DNA of 64,000 nucleotides from Dendrophyllia cribrosa (GCA_024195265.1 JAJLRJ010000010.1:21795284-21859283); one strand, 5' to 3'. Positions 43,762 to 55,137 are shown, counted from the first letter of the stretch. The notes: a model not told the origin generated them from the letters alone. Made by a program: numbers and translations.

Positions 43762-45975
43762 TTCCCTGGGTGCTTCTTTGTGTATTAAATTCAAGATAAT
43801 AACAAAACCGAAATTGTACATATTTAAGATTATTTTCTCATTCAATCAATCAATTTTATTTGGCTTTCAACCCTGAAGCAACAGAGAAGTTTGGTCTTTT
43901 CAGGCTGCGGATCTGTGGGAATTATTTTCCCCGAGTGCTTATTTGTTAATTAAATTCGAGCTATAATAACAAAACAAAACTGAATATATTTAAGATTATT
44001 TTCTCGTTCAATCAATCAATTTCATTTGGCTTTCAACCCTGAAGCAACAGAGAAGTTTGGTCTTTTCAGGCTGCGGATCTGTGGGAATTATTTTCCCCGG
44101 GGTGCTTCTTTGTTTATTAAATTCAATATAATAACAAAACAAAACTGAATATATTTAAGATTATTTTCTCATTCAATCAATCAATTTCATTTGGCTTTCA
44201 ACCCTGAAGCAACAGAGAAGCTTGGTCTTTTTAGGCTGTGGATCTGTGGGAATTATTTTCCCCGGGTGCTTCTTTGTTTATTAAATTCAAGATAATAACA
44301 AAACAAAACTGAATATATTTAATCAATCAATCAATTTCATTTGGCTTTCAACCCTGAAGCAACAGAGAAGCTTGGTCTTTTTAGGCTGTGGATCTGTGGG
44401 AATTATTTTCCCCGGGTGCTTCTTATTAATTTGTTTATTAAATTCAAGATAATAACAAAACAAAACTGAATATATTTGGCTTTCAACCTTGAAGCAACAG
44501 AGAAGCTTGGTCTTTTTAGGCTGTGGATCTGTGGGAATTATTTTCCCCGGGTGCTTTTTTGTTTATTAAATTCAAGATAATAACAAAACAAAACTGAATA
44601 TATTTAATCAATCAATCAATTTCATTTGGCTTTCAACCCCGAAGCAACAGAGAAGCTTGGTCTTTTTAGGCTGTGGATCTGTGGGAATTATTTTCCCCGG
44701 GTGCTTCTTTGTTTATTAAATTCAATATAATAACAAAACAAAACTGAATATATTTAAGATTATTTTCTCATTCAATCAATCAATTTCATTTGGCTTTCAA
44801 CCATGAAGCAACAGAGAAGCTTGGTCTTTTTTAGGCTGCGGATCTGTGGGAATTATTTTCTCCGGGTGCTTCTTTGTTTATTAAATTCAAGATAATAACA
44901 AAACAAAACTGAATATATTTAAGATTATTTTCTCATTCAATCAATCAATTTCATTTGGCTTTCAACCCTGAAGCAACAGAGAAACTTGGTCTTTTTAGGC
45001 TGTGGATCTGTGGGAATTATTTTCCCCGGGTGCTTCTTATTAATTTGTTTGTTAAATTCAAGAAAATAACAAAACAAAACTGAATATATTTAAGATTGTT
45101 TTCTCATTCAATCAATCAATTTAATTTGGCTTTCAACCTTGAAGCAACAGAGAAGCTTGGTCTTTTTAGGCTGTGGATCTGTGGGAATTATTTTCCCCGG
45201 GTGCTTCTTTGTTTATTAAATTCAAGATAATAACAAAACAAAACTGAATATATTTAAGATTATTTTCTCATTCAATCAATCAATTTCATTTGGCTTTCAA
45301 CCCTGAAGCAACAGAGAAGCTTGGTCTTTTTAGGCCGTGGATCTGTGGGAATTATTTTCCCCGGGTGCTTCTTTGTTTATTAAATTCAAGATAATAACAA
45401 AACAAAACTGAATATATTTAATCAATCAATCAATTTCATTTGGCTTTCAACCCCGAAGCAACAGAGAAGCTTGGTCTTTTTAGGCTGTGGATCTGTGGGA
45501 ATTATTTTCCCCGGGTGCTTCTTTGTTTATTAAATTTAAGGTAATGACAAAACAAAATTGAATATATTTAAGATTATTTTCTCATTCAATCAATCAATTT
45601 CATTTGGCTTTCAACCCTGAAGCAACAGAGAAGCTTGGTCTTTTTAGGCTGCGGATCTGTGGGAATTATTTTCCCCGGGTGCTTCTTTGTTTATTAAATT
45701 TAAGATAATAACAAAACAAAATTGAATATATTTAAGATTATTTTCTCATTCAATCAATCAATTTCATTTGGCTTTCAACCCTGAAGCAACAGAGAAGCTT
45801 GGTCTTTTTAGGCTGTGGATCTGTGGGAATTATTTTCCCCGGGTGCTTCTTTGTTTATTAAATTCAAGATAATAACAAAACAAAATTGAGTATATTTAAG
45901 ATTATTTTCTCATTCAATCAATCAATTTCATTTGGCTTTTAACCCTGAAGCAACAGAGAAGCTTAGTCTTTTTAA
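43762..45975 (+). repeat. ~165-bp tandem array, about 14 units
   Basis: The motif TGGCTTTCAACCCTGAAGC recurs at 43,861, 44,027, 44,192, 44,342, 44,477, 44,627, 44,791, 44,956, 45,127, 45,291, 45,441, 45,605, 45,769 and 45,932. Spacing is about 164-166, with 150-bp units (lacking the GATTATTTTCTCATT part), one 135-bp unit and one 171-bp unit. Each has an internal (TCAA)n run and a TTTTCCCCGGGTGCTT box. Confidence 0.95.
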
Positions 45976-47560
45976 GTTGCAAGACATTCTAAAAGCGATC
46001 TGTTAGTTTTAAAGGTTAATTAGGATTTTAACAATAGCGATTTATTTTATTGAGAACAATAAAGTAATAGTTTTAAATTCAACAAGCGATTTTATAATAA
46101 TTAGCTGTTAGGTTATTTTTGAATCTGTTCTCTGGTGTTCGCTAAAACAACGATACGATTGTAATATAGCCTGCGTATCAAGAGTTTCTGAGGGTTTTAC
46201 GTGCTTTTAAAGTTCTGAAAGTTAGCCGCGGTCAGATTCTCAGAGAGCAAAATAGCTGTCTCGCGCAAGACTCTATTTGAACGATTGCCACGCAAGCTAG
46301 AATTGCAAGGGTATTTTTGGTTTCATATAAGTGAACAAAATTGTACAGTTTTTCCTTTTAGTTCTTGAACTATCTACTTATGTATTGTTGTCGGCAAGTG
46401 AAGAAACCGGACGCGCTATTTATAGTGCTCGTTGTTTGCCGGTAGCTCGCTTTCAAGGCTGTGTTTCTGTCAGAATTGTTTTATTTCAGTTAGTAATAAT
46501 AATTATCGGAAAATATAGAGTTGTTTGAAGCTTTTAAAATGTGTATTTGAATCAGTGTTTGATTTTAGGAAATGGACAATTTTCGGGGTTTTGTTCGAGT
46601 ATCATGATAAATGCAATTTCAAATACACCGCCTTGCAGTGCGTTCTTTCTTCCCGTAAATACTGCAATTATTACCATGTTACTGTTCTTTTGTTCTTACT
46701 TCAAGCAAGTATATTAAAAGCGTAAAAACGTCAGGGTAAAAATAGTTAACCGAGCCAATTTACAAATTAAATCTTCACGTCAATCTAAGCATGTGGAATA
46801 TGTTTGTGTTATTATAAAAATATATATCGGGTGATTACAGCATTTGTGTGTACACTGTACATGGACAAACGGGCAAATGCGATCTGTATTTTCAATCGAT
46901 TTTTAAACGGTGTCTGTTTGAGCGCGTGTTTATGAGGCGCTGACTTGAAGGACTCTTGATTTCATTGAAAGATAGGAATGTGAACAATTTGATTTTTAAC
47001 ACATTTATTAAGAGCCGACGTCAAAACCACGGAATGGAAAAATTAGCCCCCCTGCCGATGTTTTACGAAGTTTTCGCAAAACATCGGCAGGGGTCTTTGA
47101 TTTCAGAGTCGCATGAACATCCTCATCGGAGTGAGTTGCCGTTTAAAAATGAATGCGCGATAAGGTAAAAAATTTTACGCCTCTACGCATAAGGTTTTAC
47201 TTCCGGTTGAATTTCAAATGTTGAAGTCCTATGACCACATCAACAAAACCAACGTTTTAATTTCAACGCATTCAACGACCAATATCACCCAGTTTTGTTT
47301 GGTTTAGCAGGTAAAGATACGGCTGTTAAATTTCAAAGTATAACGGGATCTGATTGTCGCTAAATATGAGAGATTCATTACGAAAATAATCAGTATGTGT
47401 CTTGGAATACGAAGCTATAAGCGGCCACGAATATTAAAGAAGTATGTTGCTTGCAACAGGGACGAGTATTAATTACTGGAGAGGCAGAAATCCTGAAGAA
47501 AGCACAAGGGTGAAAAGAAATATTACCACTAGGTTACCCATTTTAAATAACAACAACAAC
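45976..47560. other. No recognised gene; contains one perfect hairpin
   Basis: Single-copy-looking sequence. ORFs of 60-75 codons at 46,331-46,725 and 46,956-47,168 carry no known motif. See the hairpin at 47,049. Confidence 0.45.
47049..47093. ncRNA. Perfect 16-bp hairpin with extended stem (possible small RNA)
   Basis: CCCCTGCCGATGTTTT pairs exactly with AAAACATCGGCAGGGG. After one mismatch, four further pairs (CGAA/TTCG) close a GTT loop, giving a 45-nt hairpin. It is not visibly part of a larger palindrome and is absent from the repeat families here. It could be a short RNA hairpin, a regulatory inverted repeat, or the core of an unseen MITE. Confidence 0.35.
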
Positions 47561-47599
47561 AACGCTATCAGCACTCTCGTAAGCAAGTTATAAAACATA

Positions 47600-48188
47600 G
47601 AATTGGGAGAAGTAATAAACAATTTATTCATTTTTTCTACTGGTCTGTTTCTAATTTTTCTCGCCTTAATGCTCGAAAAAATAAAAAAAAAATGACTCGT
47701 AAAATACCCACCCGTGTTACACAACTTTTTTTCTGAATAATCTGTATCAGTCTGGGTCAAATCGATTAGCGGCGACAGTTCAAACATAATTTATTTACAT
47801 GATTATGGGCAGGAGCTTGCTTTAAGCTTTCTTTATAATCTTGAATTGGGAACAAAAAATCGCCAAAAATAATGGAAGCAGAAAAATATTAATCAAAGAG
47901 ACAAAATAACAGCTAAAGTCCAAATTCCACAAGAATGGCCTGTCAAAGAATGAAATTTGATGAACTGTAATCCACTTACATCCTTGTAATCCTGCACATT
48001 ATCTCCAAAGTACTGCTTCTGTTTTGCTCTACAAACTGTTTTTACCCAATCGTAACTTTATATTTCGTGGCATTTGGCGATATAACAAGGAAATTCAGCA
48101 AAGAAAATTTCGTTATTTCGGCGGGACAGTATCCCTTTAAGAACAGCTAATACTAAGGGGTGTAATTGTGCTTACAACACTCGTGGTT
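47600..48188 (+). repeat. Block B copy 2, up to tRNA-Val
   Basis: Carries the uninterrupted junction (about 47,728) that is occupied by an insertion in copy 1, and a single 156-bp unit at about 47,920-48,065. Confidence 0.85.
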
Positions 48189-48263
48189 GTTTCCGTAGTG
48201 TAGTGGTTTAATCACGTCCGCCTCACATGCGGAAGGTCGCCAGTTCAATCCTGGCCGGAAACA
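48189..48263 (+). tRNA. tRNA-Val (CAC) with 2-nt D-loop insertion
   Basis: 75 bases; GTGGTTTAATCACG replaces GTGGTTATCACG, lengthening the D-loop by two. Other stems are intact, including the T-arm with loop TTCAATC. Nine T follow. The insertion may impair folding. Confidence 0.82.
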
Positions 48264-48447
48264 TATTTTTTTTTGCAAAAGCAAAGAGACTTGAAGGTCC
48301 TTTTTGCTATATTTTTAAACAGAGAAATCTTCATATAATTTAATTTTAGCTAGTGAGATATGTTGTGTCTATTACTGATTTACTATGTAAATAGCTCAAG
48401 ATAACTGACATAACATAGCTCAAGAGAGATTGGTGAAGAAAAATGGT

Positions 48448-48501
48448 TCCTCGCTGATATTGTGGTAAGTATTTCCACCCCTGTCACGTGGGAGACCGAG
48501 T
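48448..48501 (+). pseudogene. tRNA-Asp relic with GTC anticodon retained
   Basis: TCCTCGCTGATATTGTGGTA and CCTGTCACGTGGGAGACCG match tRNA-Asp up to the variable loop. The T-arm and 3' acceptor are replaced by unrelated sequence. It is the best preserved of the three downstream relics. Confidence 0.7.
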
Positions 48502-49504
48502 GCGAGAGACCGTGATTTCACGGAATTGAGTACATCATAGGTGCAACATGGTGGGAAATTTAAAGTGTTTTATTGAAATTTACAGCTAAAAATATATTCA
48601 TTCCAATGTATATTTTTGTGACTTACTCCATTCAAAACCTATGAATCAAACCCTTTCACTAACAGTCGAACTGCGTAAAAGCGGACAACCGACTGGGCGT
48701 CACGAAAGCTTGTCCGTATTAAGCGAGTTTCTTTTGATAATGTTATTTATGCATGCATTTTATTATTTCGAACACAATTACAGTATTTCCCCACATCAGA
48801 TGCAAGGCTGCAGCTTCAGGGCATATGTCAGTTTGCTTGTTGAAAAAAATTACATTTTCCTCTAATCGCTATGTTTTGTCATTTTTACGCAACAGTAAAA
48901 TCTTCGAAGGTTGAATTCTTCGGAACTCTGAAAACAATGACTGGCATGGGAAAAAAATTGGATGACATTTGCCTAGATAGTATTTCACTCGTCACCAGGT
49001 TCCCAATTTGACCCTTAAATCATAGCAAAAAGGTCATCTTTTGAAAGGAAAATCTAAATTTCGCGCATTTCTGAGTTACTTTTCTGAAATCCACCCACGG
49101 ATTCCAGTACTATGGTTGTTATTTTATCTAGAAACGTTAAAATATTCTATTAACTTTAAAAAAAGTACCGTCATTTTGACCTTGAAGTGAGCAATTTTGT
49201 ATAAAGGCTTGTATGGAGTTCGAACGCGCGGTCATCGCTTTGAGCGTTCTCACTCATTTTAACAGGCGCAATGTCAATATCCACACTCGGTTTTGGAAAG
49301 ATTGGAATTTAGTAAACATTTTGGCAAGAAATTTGGTTTGGCTCGAGCGAAAAAACCTCCGTCATTTTGCACTTTTCAGCAGCACTATGCTTCGACTGAA
49401 TGCATTTTGGCTTCCTTTGGTCGGCATCATGTTTACGTTCGCTTGCTCGTCTATCAGTGCATGAATGGGGTTAGTTTCTAGAGAAACTGTGGTGCTGGTT
49501 CGGC

Positions 49505-49532
49505 GGGGGGGGGGGGGGGGGGGGGGGGGGGG
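49505..49532. repeat. Poly-G tract (28 bp)
   Basis: Paralogous to 38,846-38,882; flanked by CGGC and TGAAGCACGAG. Confidence 0.95.
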
Positions 49533-50413
49533 TGAAGCACGAGAATTTGGTTTTATCGACTGAGTCAATAAGGTAAATTAGACACCGTATAAAGATCGAA
49601 TCTTTGTCAGTGCATCTTCTAGCCGTGAGCACGAGGGAAATCAGAAGGAAAGCGAAAATCACGGCTATCAAGGAAACCCCCGCGCTTCAAGGCTACATAA
49701 AGAAAGATAGTATTGATATCGGAAAGTTTTCCGTATAACCCCACACATTAGTTATGCATACCGTTTGTAAAACTAAAAAAAAAAAAGCCAAAACAATAGA
49801 AATCCAAAGCAAAACACAATACCGCACACGCCCAGAGCAAATGTCTCGTCTGAGGGGTCAATATTTTGGCATGCACGACAAACGTTTGTTAGCCGCTTTA
49901 TAAAAATCTGATAGTAAATCAATTTCTATCAACAGTAGAGGCTACAGTACAGTAAAACAAAAAACAAATGTTAAAAAATATCAATTTCATGATCATGCCT
50001 TTGATTAAGCAATAGTAAAATCTTCCGAGGTTGAATTCTCCAGAATTCTGAAAACAATAAACACGACCAAGTAAATAATAATTTAAAAAACGTTTTTAAC
50101 TGTTTTTTTTTGTCTACAAGCATAGTTAAATCAGTTGCATCAGTAGCAGCTGCAGTTATATAAACACAAAAATTGTTTAAAATATCACCGTTCTCATGAT
50201 CAGGCCATGCCTTGCATTTTAGAGCGGCTTTAAATTGCCTCTACCAGTTTAATCATTTTAAGAGAGTAAACTGAAGCTTATAGGAGAGGGTTGAATCATT
50301 ATTAAGTAATTGATAAAAATTACCGTCGAAAAGGCACCTTTCACATTTTCCTTGACAGTACCAAGTTATCAAATATCATGGGTTACGTATTTTTCCTCCG
50401 ACAGTGTATCGTG

Positions 50414-50486
50414 GTTTCCGTAGTGTAGTGGTTATCACGTCCGCCTAACACGCGGAAGGTCGCCAGTTCAAGCCTGGCCGGAAACA
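50414..50486 (+). tRNA. tRNA-Val (AAC)
   Basis: All stems perfect, as at 16,836. AAC at 50,447-50,449. The first downstream T-run is five bases at about 50,497, then a longer one. Confidence 0.92.
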
Positions 50487-51253
50487 TGGCGGTTAAATTT
50501 TTACTTTTTTTTATTTTCGCCTAAATCTTTAGCATTTTTAGTTTAGTTTTAGATTTAATGTACTTACTTGTAGTTATCACACATTAAGTGAGTGCTGATC
50601 CAGAAATTATCTTATGGTTTATGGGAAACATGAAAAATCTCAAGACCACACAGGAAGACCAACATTAGAATGGCATGCTTCTACCGTCAATTCTGGCCGG
50701 AAAGATGACTGCTATATATCTTTCATTTGTTGTGTAAAAAAAAATCCGGGTAATATATTGAATTGTCGCCGATAATTTGCCATTAACTAACTTTTATTTA
50801 CTTTGTTGTACTCTAAATTGTAACCTGTACATGTACTACGCTATATTGGAAATTTCCATGTGTATAATACGAAAGCCGAGAAGGGACTTCTGATTTTCGA
50901 CTTCAGACTTCCAATTTCCGACTTTCGATTTCTGATTTCTGATTTCCGACTTCCAACTTAATTTCCAACTACCACTAACTTCTGATTTCCGACTTCTGAT
51001 TTCCGACTTCCGACTTCCAACTTCCAACTTCTGATTTCTGTCTTCCTATTTTAAATTTTGGATGTAGAGCTTCAGACTAACGGATTACACTAGTCGCACT
51101 TCATCCGTTGAGAGTTCGCCATCGTGCGTTGTTATGTTTCGGTGAGTAAACAGTCCCTCATCGCTATTATTAAATTAAGATAAAAGAGGAGTTTAACAAA
51201 CTTTCGCTCTGGTAATACAGGTTCCTACAACTTATCATTCTTGAAAATGCGGT

Positions 51254-51448
51254 GTGCCCTTCGAAGGGCGTTTTACTAGCATACACTCCTGCTTTAAGAA
51301 AAGACGTTCAATTCGAGAGAGAGAGAATGCAATTACAAGTTACTTCCAACAAGGCTTTAGTAACGCGGTAATTGCCGGTTTTTACAGCAAGGAACAAGAA
51401 CCGTGCGAGTATTATAATCGGGCTGTTAAGGGTTTAGATTATTATTAG
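51254..51448 (+). pseudogene. Transposase-like N-terminus (helix-turn-helix start)
   Basis: The open frame includes RERENAITSYFQQGFSNAVIAG, which resembles the start of a family of integrase-core proteins in animals (a yF..G.s...I...l helix-turn-helix, normally followed by HG..lS.RTLKR). Here that continuation is lost after GFYSK. A damaged second copy is at 55,170-55,330. The match is by recollection of the family pattern, so the call is tentative. Confidence 0.35.
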
Positions 51449-51449
51449 G

Positions 51450-52100
51450 TTGGTGTTGTTCGCTTTTAATATTCGGGGGGAGGGGGTTAGATTGGGCACA
51501 TATGGTAATTATTTTGAACAATACTTTTTGAAGCTAAATGCGTTTAAACACTTTCCTCCCAAACTTTAATACTAAACCAAACATAAATTTACTGATATAC
51601 TAAATATACTAAACCAAATATAACAATCTTAACCCTTTACCCCAATTTTACTAAAAGAAAACCACATACATTTTTACCCGAAGCCATAACATGAAGTACA
51701 TATACGATCGAGTACCAACGTGGATCTATTGCGACCTGAAGATGATTATTGATGATTATTGATGATTGATGATTATTACGGTATATTAGTTTTATTGTAG
51801 GAGGGCCATTATGAAAACTACTGGGTGACCAGTAATTAATGTATTCCACCCTCGATAAATAAAGTTAATAAAATAAATAAATAAATAAACTTTTCATTCA
51901 ATGAAAAGTGAGGCAAGAACGCTTAATCATTTCAAAAATTGTTTCATGATTCCATTGAATTACTATAAAGAAACACCCCTTACATAAACAACCTTTTATT
52001 ACTGAGTGAAATAAGGATGCTCGAGACCATGATGTATATAAAAGAAAAGTAAATAAAAATCGCTTTTTAAAGCGAACTCTTTCCTTCCCAGCAGTCGAAT
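51450..52100. other. No gene seen
   Basis: AT-rich; short GATGATTATT repeats at 51,740-51,780 and an AATAAA-rich stretch at 51,855-51,890. Confidence 0.5.
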
Positions 52101-52161
52101 TCCTTGGTAGTATAGTGGTGAGTATCACGCGGGAGACCGGGGTTCGATTCCAAGCCAGGGA
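52101..52161 (+). pseudogene. tRNA-Asp pseudogene lacking its anticodon
   Basis: TCCTTGGTAGTATAGTGGTG then AGTATC joins directly to ACGCGGGAGACCGGGGTTCG: about ten bases that include the anticodon are deleted. The B box GGTTCGATTCC is perfect, and ten T follow. It could still be transcribed by Pol III but cannot be a tRNA. Confidence 0.8.
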
Positions 52162-52550
52162 TACCGTTTTTTTTTTTAAGTTAAACGAATGTGCTTGTTT
52201 TACGTTTTGTAAAATTGTTTCTGTCCTCCACGGTAGCTCCTTCCAATGTTATTCGTCATGTCGGCTGTTTGATTTTGATCCCGATGAACTCTGAAAAAAA
52301 TCCAGCTCTGGGAAAGAGGACAATTGAAAAGGAGATGGTCCAAAAGATTCTAACGGGAAATTGCGAAAGAAATCGAAGGAAGAAGTCGCTAAAAGAAACC
52401 GTGCATTGACTTTGGTTAATAAAAAAACATACCAAAAAATTGCCCCCTGAAAGGAGACATTTTCTCCGGGCGTGCGCGTTACTAAAATGAACTATTGCCC
52501 ATGTGCAGTTGAGCTCGAACGGCCTTGGCGCTAGTCTGCGCAAGTCACCA

Positions 52551-52733
52551 ATAGACAGATTCGGCTAACGCATTGTTGTACCCAATTCAAACCTTCTGGG
52601 AATAAAATTCTTTGTTCACAATATTTCCATATAATGCCAATGCCTTATTGATATGGAAATACGACGAACAAAGAGTTCTAATCCCAAAAGGTTTGAATTG
52701 GGTACAACAATGCGTTAGCCGAATTTGTCTATA
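52551..52733. mobile_element. 183-bp MITE, ATAGACA ends
   Basis: ATAGACAGATTCGGCTAACG pairs with its complement at 52,714-52,733; arms of about 65 bp, nearly perfect (GTTGTACCCAATTCAAACC and inverse). The short loop is around 52,625-52,650. Confidence 0.85.
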
Positions 52734-52839
52734 GAAACCAAAATGGGCTCAGTCGAAGCATATTGCACTGAAAATATGGTAAAATGACGGGCTTTTTTTC
52801 GCTCCAACTAAATCGCGTTTCCCACCAAAATATTCACTA

Positions 52840-52945
52840 GATCACAGTCTCTTGAAAACCGAGTGTGGATGTTGACATTATGCCTATTAAAATGAGTTAT
52901 ACCGCTATAAGCGATGACCGCGCGCTTGAACTCCGTACAAGCTTT
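52840..52945 (-). repeat. Inverted scrap of block B
   Basis: The reverse complement matches 38,545-38,645 (GCGGTCATCGCTT, ATTTTAACAGG, ACACTCGGTTTT). It therefore sits head-to-head with block C. Confidence 0.65.
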
Positions 52946-53234
52946 TACGTGACATTGGTCACTTCAAGGTCAAATTGACGGGGCTTTTTTTTAAGTTATT
53001 AAAATATTTTAACCTTTCCAGATAAAACAATAACCAAATTACTGGAATCCGAGTGTGGATATCCGAAAAGTAATTTGTAAATGGGCGAAATTTTGATTTT
53101 TCCTTAAAAAATGCGTTTTCGCTGTGATTTTAAGGGTCAAATTGGGGGTCTAGGGACGAGTTAAAAAATTAGAGGCAAATGTCATCCAATTTTTTGCAAT
53201 GCGTAGACAGCAAAACATCCCTCCGCATTATTCC

Positions 53235-53415
53235 TATAGAGCGTTTTCATATGACGTCACGGCGGCCATATTGGTGTTCCAAAACAAAGAAACGGCGGCC
53301 ATATTGGTGTACCAAACCAGTCCTCCGGGAATTGAACTCTATTTTTATGCAAACATTTTCTTTTGTTTCATTAAACCAATATGGCCGCTGGTCACGTGAG
53401 TGAAAACGCTCTATA
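53235..53415. mobile_element. TA-type MITE with CRE and YY1-like motifs; empty site known
   Basis: TATAGAGCGTTTTCATATGA at the left, CACTCGCTC-like complement (TGAAAACGCTCTATA) at the right. Arms contain TGACGTCAC and CGGCGGCCATATTGGTG. Block C copy I has TTATACACGG uninterrupted at about 40,812-40,826. Confidence 0.88.
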
Positions 53416-53439
53416 CACAAAAAAAAAATATAACAAACG

Positions 53440-53512
53440 TGTTTCCGGCCAGAATTGAAATGGCGACCTTCCGCGTGTGAGGCGGACGTGATCACCACTA
53501 CACTACGGAAAC
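53440..53512 (-). tRNA. tRNA-Val (CAC), T-arm mutated
   Basis: Duplicate of 40,850. G53 is changed to T, which breaks the conserved G53-C61 pair next to the T-loop. The other stems are intact. T-run on the minus strand after the gene. Confidence 0.82.
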
Positions 53513-54054
53513 CACGATGAATAGATTTATCAGATATATACAAAATATTTGGCAGTTGTCTGTAATAAAAAAAACTACCCGTTTCTAAACCAGATACCAA
53601 AAATATCGCACTTGGATGCGTATGAACGGGAGTAAGATAATCTTTCCGCGGTTGCTTCTTAGAGACTCGAGACTATAAGGTATTGGTTAAAATAGGGCCC
53701 CACTGGGGCCGTATGTTCTGCTGATATAGCGTGAATTGTGCAGCATAAGAACAAATGCTATTTGACAAACGATTTGACTGCATTCTCTGGTGAGCAGATA
53801 TACTGGCAGGAACGCTGGGTTTAAACTATCCATCAAGCTTCCGTCGCGCGCAACGATAGAGAAAAATACCGTCACTCGTCAACTTCTGATTTCCGTCTTC
53901 AGACTTCCTATTTTAAATTTTAGATGTAGAGCTTCAGACTCGCTGATAACACTAGTCGCACTTCATCCCGCCGACATTGAGAGTTCGCCATCGTGCGTTG
54001 TTATGTTTCTGTGAGTACAGTCCATCGTCGCTATTATTAAATTTAAGATGAAAG

Positions 54055-55133
54055 AACACTGTCACGGATTCGCATGCGCGGACCAGGCTCTCTTCCGGTC
54101 TACTTGAAAACATTTGGCCGCAATTATGAATCTTGGAATCGATGGCAGAAAATGCTCATTTTCAACGTAATGGCGATGATTTTCAAAAAAACAGACATAT
54201 TTAAAAGTGGAAGGGAAATAGTACTTTAACTGTGACTGAAAAAATCGCCGATCGGATAGATTTTTGGGACGCAAATCGCCTCCAAGTGGAAGTTTCCGTC
54301 TTATGAAGAGAAAACAGTGGCGACATTAAGAAACCGGAAACGGCTAGAAAAACTCCAAAGGACAAAAGAATACGCCAGAGCTGAGTTTAACAGTGTCGCT
54401 TTATTGAATTAATGTCAAAATTTCGCTTTATTGAGCGTTCGAAATCCAAGTTATTTTTGTCCCCGGCACATAACGTACTCTTATTAAGCGCTCAAATTTT
54501 CATCGGCCGCCATGTGATACTGCTTTCAATACCACGCTTTCATGGTCACGTCCCGACTCACACACCGCTAATAATTTAAAATCCTTTGCTTCCTCGTGAC
54601 GTGAGCAATATTCCAGCGACAACAAATGTGCCGTGAAGACAGAATCGGAGCAAGTTTCGTAGCCCGCGCCGCGAAGACAGAATTGGAGCAAGTTTCGTAG
54701 CCTGCGATTAATAGGCCATTTCCGAGTTGCCTTTAGCCTCTCTATCAAAGCGAGGTTAGGTGCGAAACCTTTCATATGAAAATGAGTTTCATTCACATGC
54801 AAATACGTTTTATTTGCATGTGAATGAAAACTCATTTTCATATGAAAGGTTTCGCACCTAGCCTCGCTTTGATAGAGAGGCAAAAGGCAACTCGGAAATG
54901 GCCTATTAATTTCGCTTCATTCCATGACTTAGAAATCGTGTCTTCGAAATAAACACGTTTATAGGATTTCAACCACACTTTTATAGTTCTTTTCGGCGTA
55001 CCAAATATCCTTTTCCTTCCCGAGTTTCTTCGTTTTCCACCGTGACCGCCGAGTTCCACTTGAAAAATTTAGGCTAAACATTTCAAGTTTCGATTCGAGA
55101 AACTTGCGCATGCGCCCTCGTGACAGTGTCCCT
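54055..55133. mobile_element. TTAA element T1, copy 3 (1,079 bp)
   Basis: Right TTAA at 55,134-55,137; the left flank lost its TTAA. The pre-insertion arrangement (TTTAACAAACTTTCGC) is seen at about 40,508 and 51,190. It contains the 194-bp MITE at 54,712-54,905, which splits its minus-strand ORF. Confidence 0.85.
54712..54905. mobile_element. 194-bp TTAA MITE, nested
   Basis: TAGGCCATTTCCGAGTTGCC is inverted at the right end; the arms are almost perfect, with an inner TTTGCATGTGAATGAAA palindrome. TTAA flanks it at 54,708-54,711 and 54,906-54,909. A deletion derivative is at 20,275-20,355. Confidence 0.9.
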
Positions 55134-55137
55134 TTAA

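Larger units (their letters stand above)
49130..51220 (+). repeat. Segmental duplication, copy II (partner 38,470-40,540)
   Basis: Same content and order as copy I. At 51,220 it departs: a 1.7-kb insertion (51,222-52,945) precedes block C, whereas copy I runs straight on at 40,541. Confidence 0.9.
52950..54054 (+). repeat. Block C copy II
   Basis: Partner of 40,541-41,463, with the MITE at 53,235-53,415 inserted. Confidence 0.85.

Noticed and set aside
43762..45975. CRISPR-like array
   Set aside because: Whole units are repeated with no variable spacers; it is a satellite-type tandem repeat.
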